Shown here piece after piece: positions 40,463 to 40,754 of a DNA stretch of 40,754 nucleotides. The DNA lies in NCBI GenBank assembly GCA_964614345.1, contig CAZTLP010000010.1, forward strand, positions 1 to 40,754, given 5' to 3'. The notes beneath the pieces were generated by a model. That model was not told the origin of the DNA. It saw nothing but the letters and a program-made list of their open reading frames with translations, and made no database searches. Position numbers and translations under genes: made by a program. Source of the stretch: AEGEAN-183 sp964614345. Lineage in GTDB: Bacteria; Pseudomonadota; Gammaproteobacteria; Magnimaribacterales; Magnimaribacteraceae. Every line of letters starts with the position of its first letter. Positions within the stretch are counted from its first letter, which is position 1.

Positions 40463-40754
40463 ACCAACTATTTCTTAATTCTCTAAGTTTGAGAAAGACC
40501 TCTTTAGGAGAGGGGTTTTCTGTCATATCAGAAAATGTATCTTTAAGCTTTGAAATAATCACAGGGTTCTGCAGGCGAAAGAATGTATTAATCTCTTTTT
40601 CTATTTTTAGATCTGTTACTAAAGGGCTTTCAGGATCATGAGATCCTTCAAGTTTTTTCATTAACTCTGAAGCTGCTTGATTATCTGGTTCACGATCCAA
40701 AGTGAAACCTAAGTTATTGGTTAAATAATCATGTCCAGGATATATCAAAGTATT
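40461..40754 (-). CDS. metallo-beta-lactamase-fold hydrolase (glyoxalase II-like), C-terminal end
   Basis: Partial gene; the frame continues beyond the window edge. The visible 97 residues begin with NTLIYPGHDYLTNNLGFTL, where GHDY carries the last metal-binding His of glyoxalase II, and go on with the helical C-terminal domain (EINTFFRLQNPVI). Hydroxyacylglutathione hydrolase or a persulfide dioxygenase-like relative are both possible. Confidence 0.82.
   Translation of the reverse strand, partial: NTLIYPGHDYLTNNLGFTLDREPDNQAASELMKKLEGSHDPESPLVTDLKIEKEINTFFRLQNPVIISKLKDTFSDMTENPSPKEVFLKLRELRNSW

Overview
This AT-rich window comes from a gammaproteobacterium. It carries the tRNA-Thr–tuf–tRNA-Trp–secE–nusG–rplKAJL–rpoB order, rnr–rlmB, lpxC–secA–argJ, yacG–coaE, an LPS gene (lpxC) and a TonB-dependent receptor. 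AT richness, very tight gene packing, trimmed housekeeping proteins and accessory families (flavin-dependent luciferase-like oxidoreductases, SDRs, TonB receptor, M28 lipoprotein, CDGSH protein) suggest a streamlined marine lineage. SAR86-like is my best guess, by inference only. A run of 100 Ns (36997-37096) marks a scaffold gap, so this is an assembled draft, probably a metagenome or single-cell genome.

Layout. 1-6722 (minus): one transcription/translation super-operon driven by a strong promoter with a GC-rich discriminator (6658-6686), through tRNA-Thr(GGT), tuf, tRNA-Trp, secE, nusG, rplK, rplA, a structured rplJ leader, rplJ, rplL and the first half of rpoB. The tuf stop codon lies inside the 5' end of tRNA-Trp. 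6723-7878: tRNA-Tyr, birA without its regulatory domain, tRNA-Thr(TGT). 7888-15131: accessory genes: a VOC/SDR pair, a divergent sulfotransferase-like/class IV aminotransferase pair, and a minus-strand operon of a previously unlisted 51-residue membrane protein, an acyl-CoA synthetase, a flavin-dependent oxidoreductase and a tandem GNAT protein. 15219-24202: housekeeping: rnr, rlmB, lpxC, secA, argJ, a ThiE/TenI-like gene in the usual place of mutT, yacG, coaE. 24246-32328: hydrolase, an Nramp-fold transporter with a rebuilt ion site, an LLM oxidoreductase and a class III aminotransferase in one operon ending at a strong bidirectional terminator, facing a TonB-dependent receptor; then tRNA-Ala. 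32399-40754: crotonase, SDR, M28 peptidase lipoprotein, nucleoside hydrolase facing a PfkB kinase/ADP-ribosylglycohydrolase pair (split by the gap), peptide deformylase, amidase, CDGSH protein and the end of a glyoxalase-II-like gene.

How it works together. The left third builds and regulates ribosomes, RNA polymerase and the Sec channel. The middle housekeeping block covers RNA decay, rRNA methylation, lipid A, secretion, arginine and CoA synthesis. The accessory blocks look like small uptake-and-degradation modules: a carboxylate-activating operon, a transporter–monooxygenase–aminotransferase operon, and a nucleoside/ADP-ribose salvage set reminiscent of E. coli yegUV.

Most notable signals: the tuf/tRNA-Trp overlap; a repeated TANNNT-N6-ATG arrangement without Shine-Dalgarno at five transcription-unit starts (leaderless mRNA signature); a boxB/boxA-like element ahead of tRNA-Thr–tuf; the unannotated small membrane protein at 14976-15131; and the Nramp-like protein that lacks the canonical metal ligands. 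I saw no CRISPR array, insertion sequence, phage or obvious horizontally acquired island.
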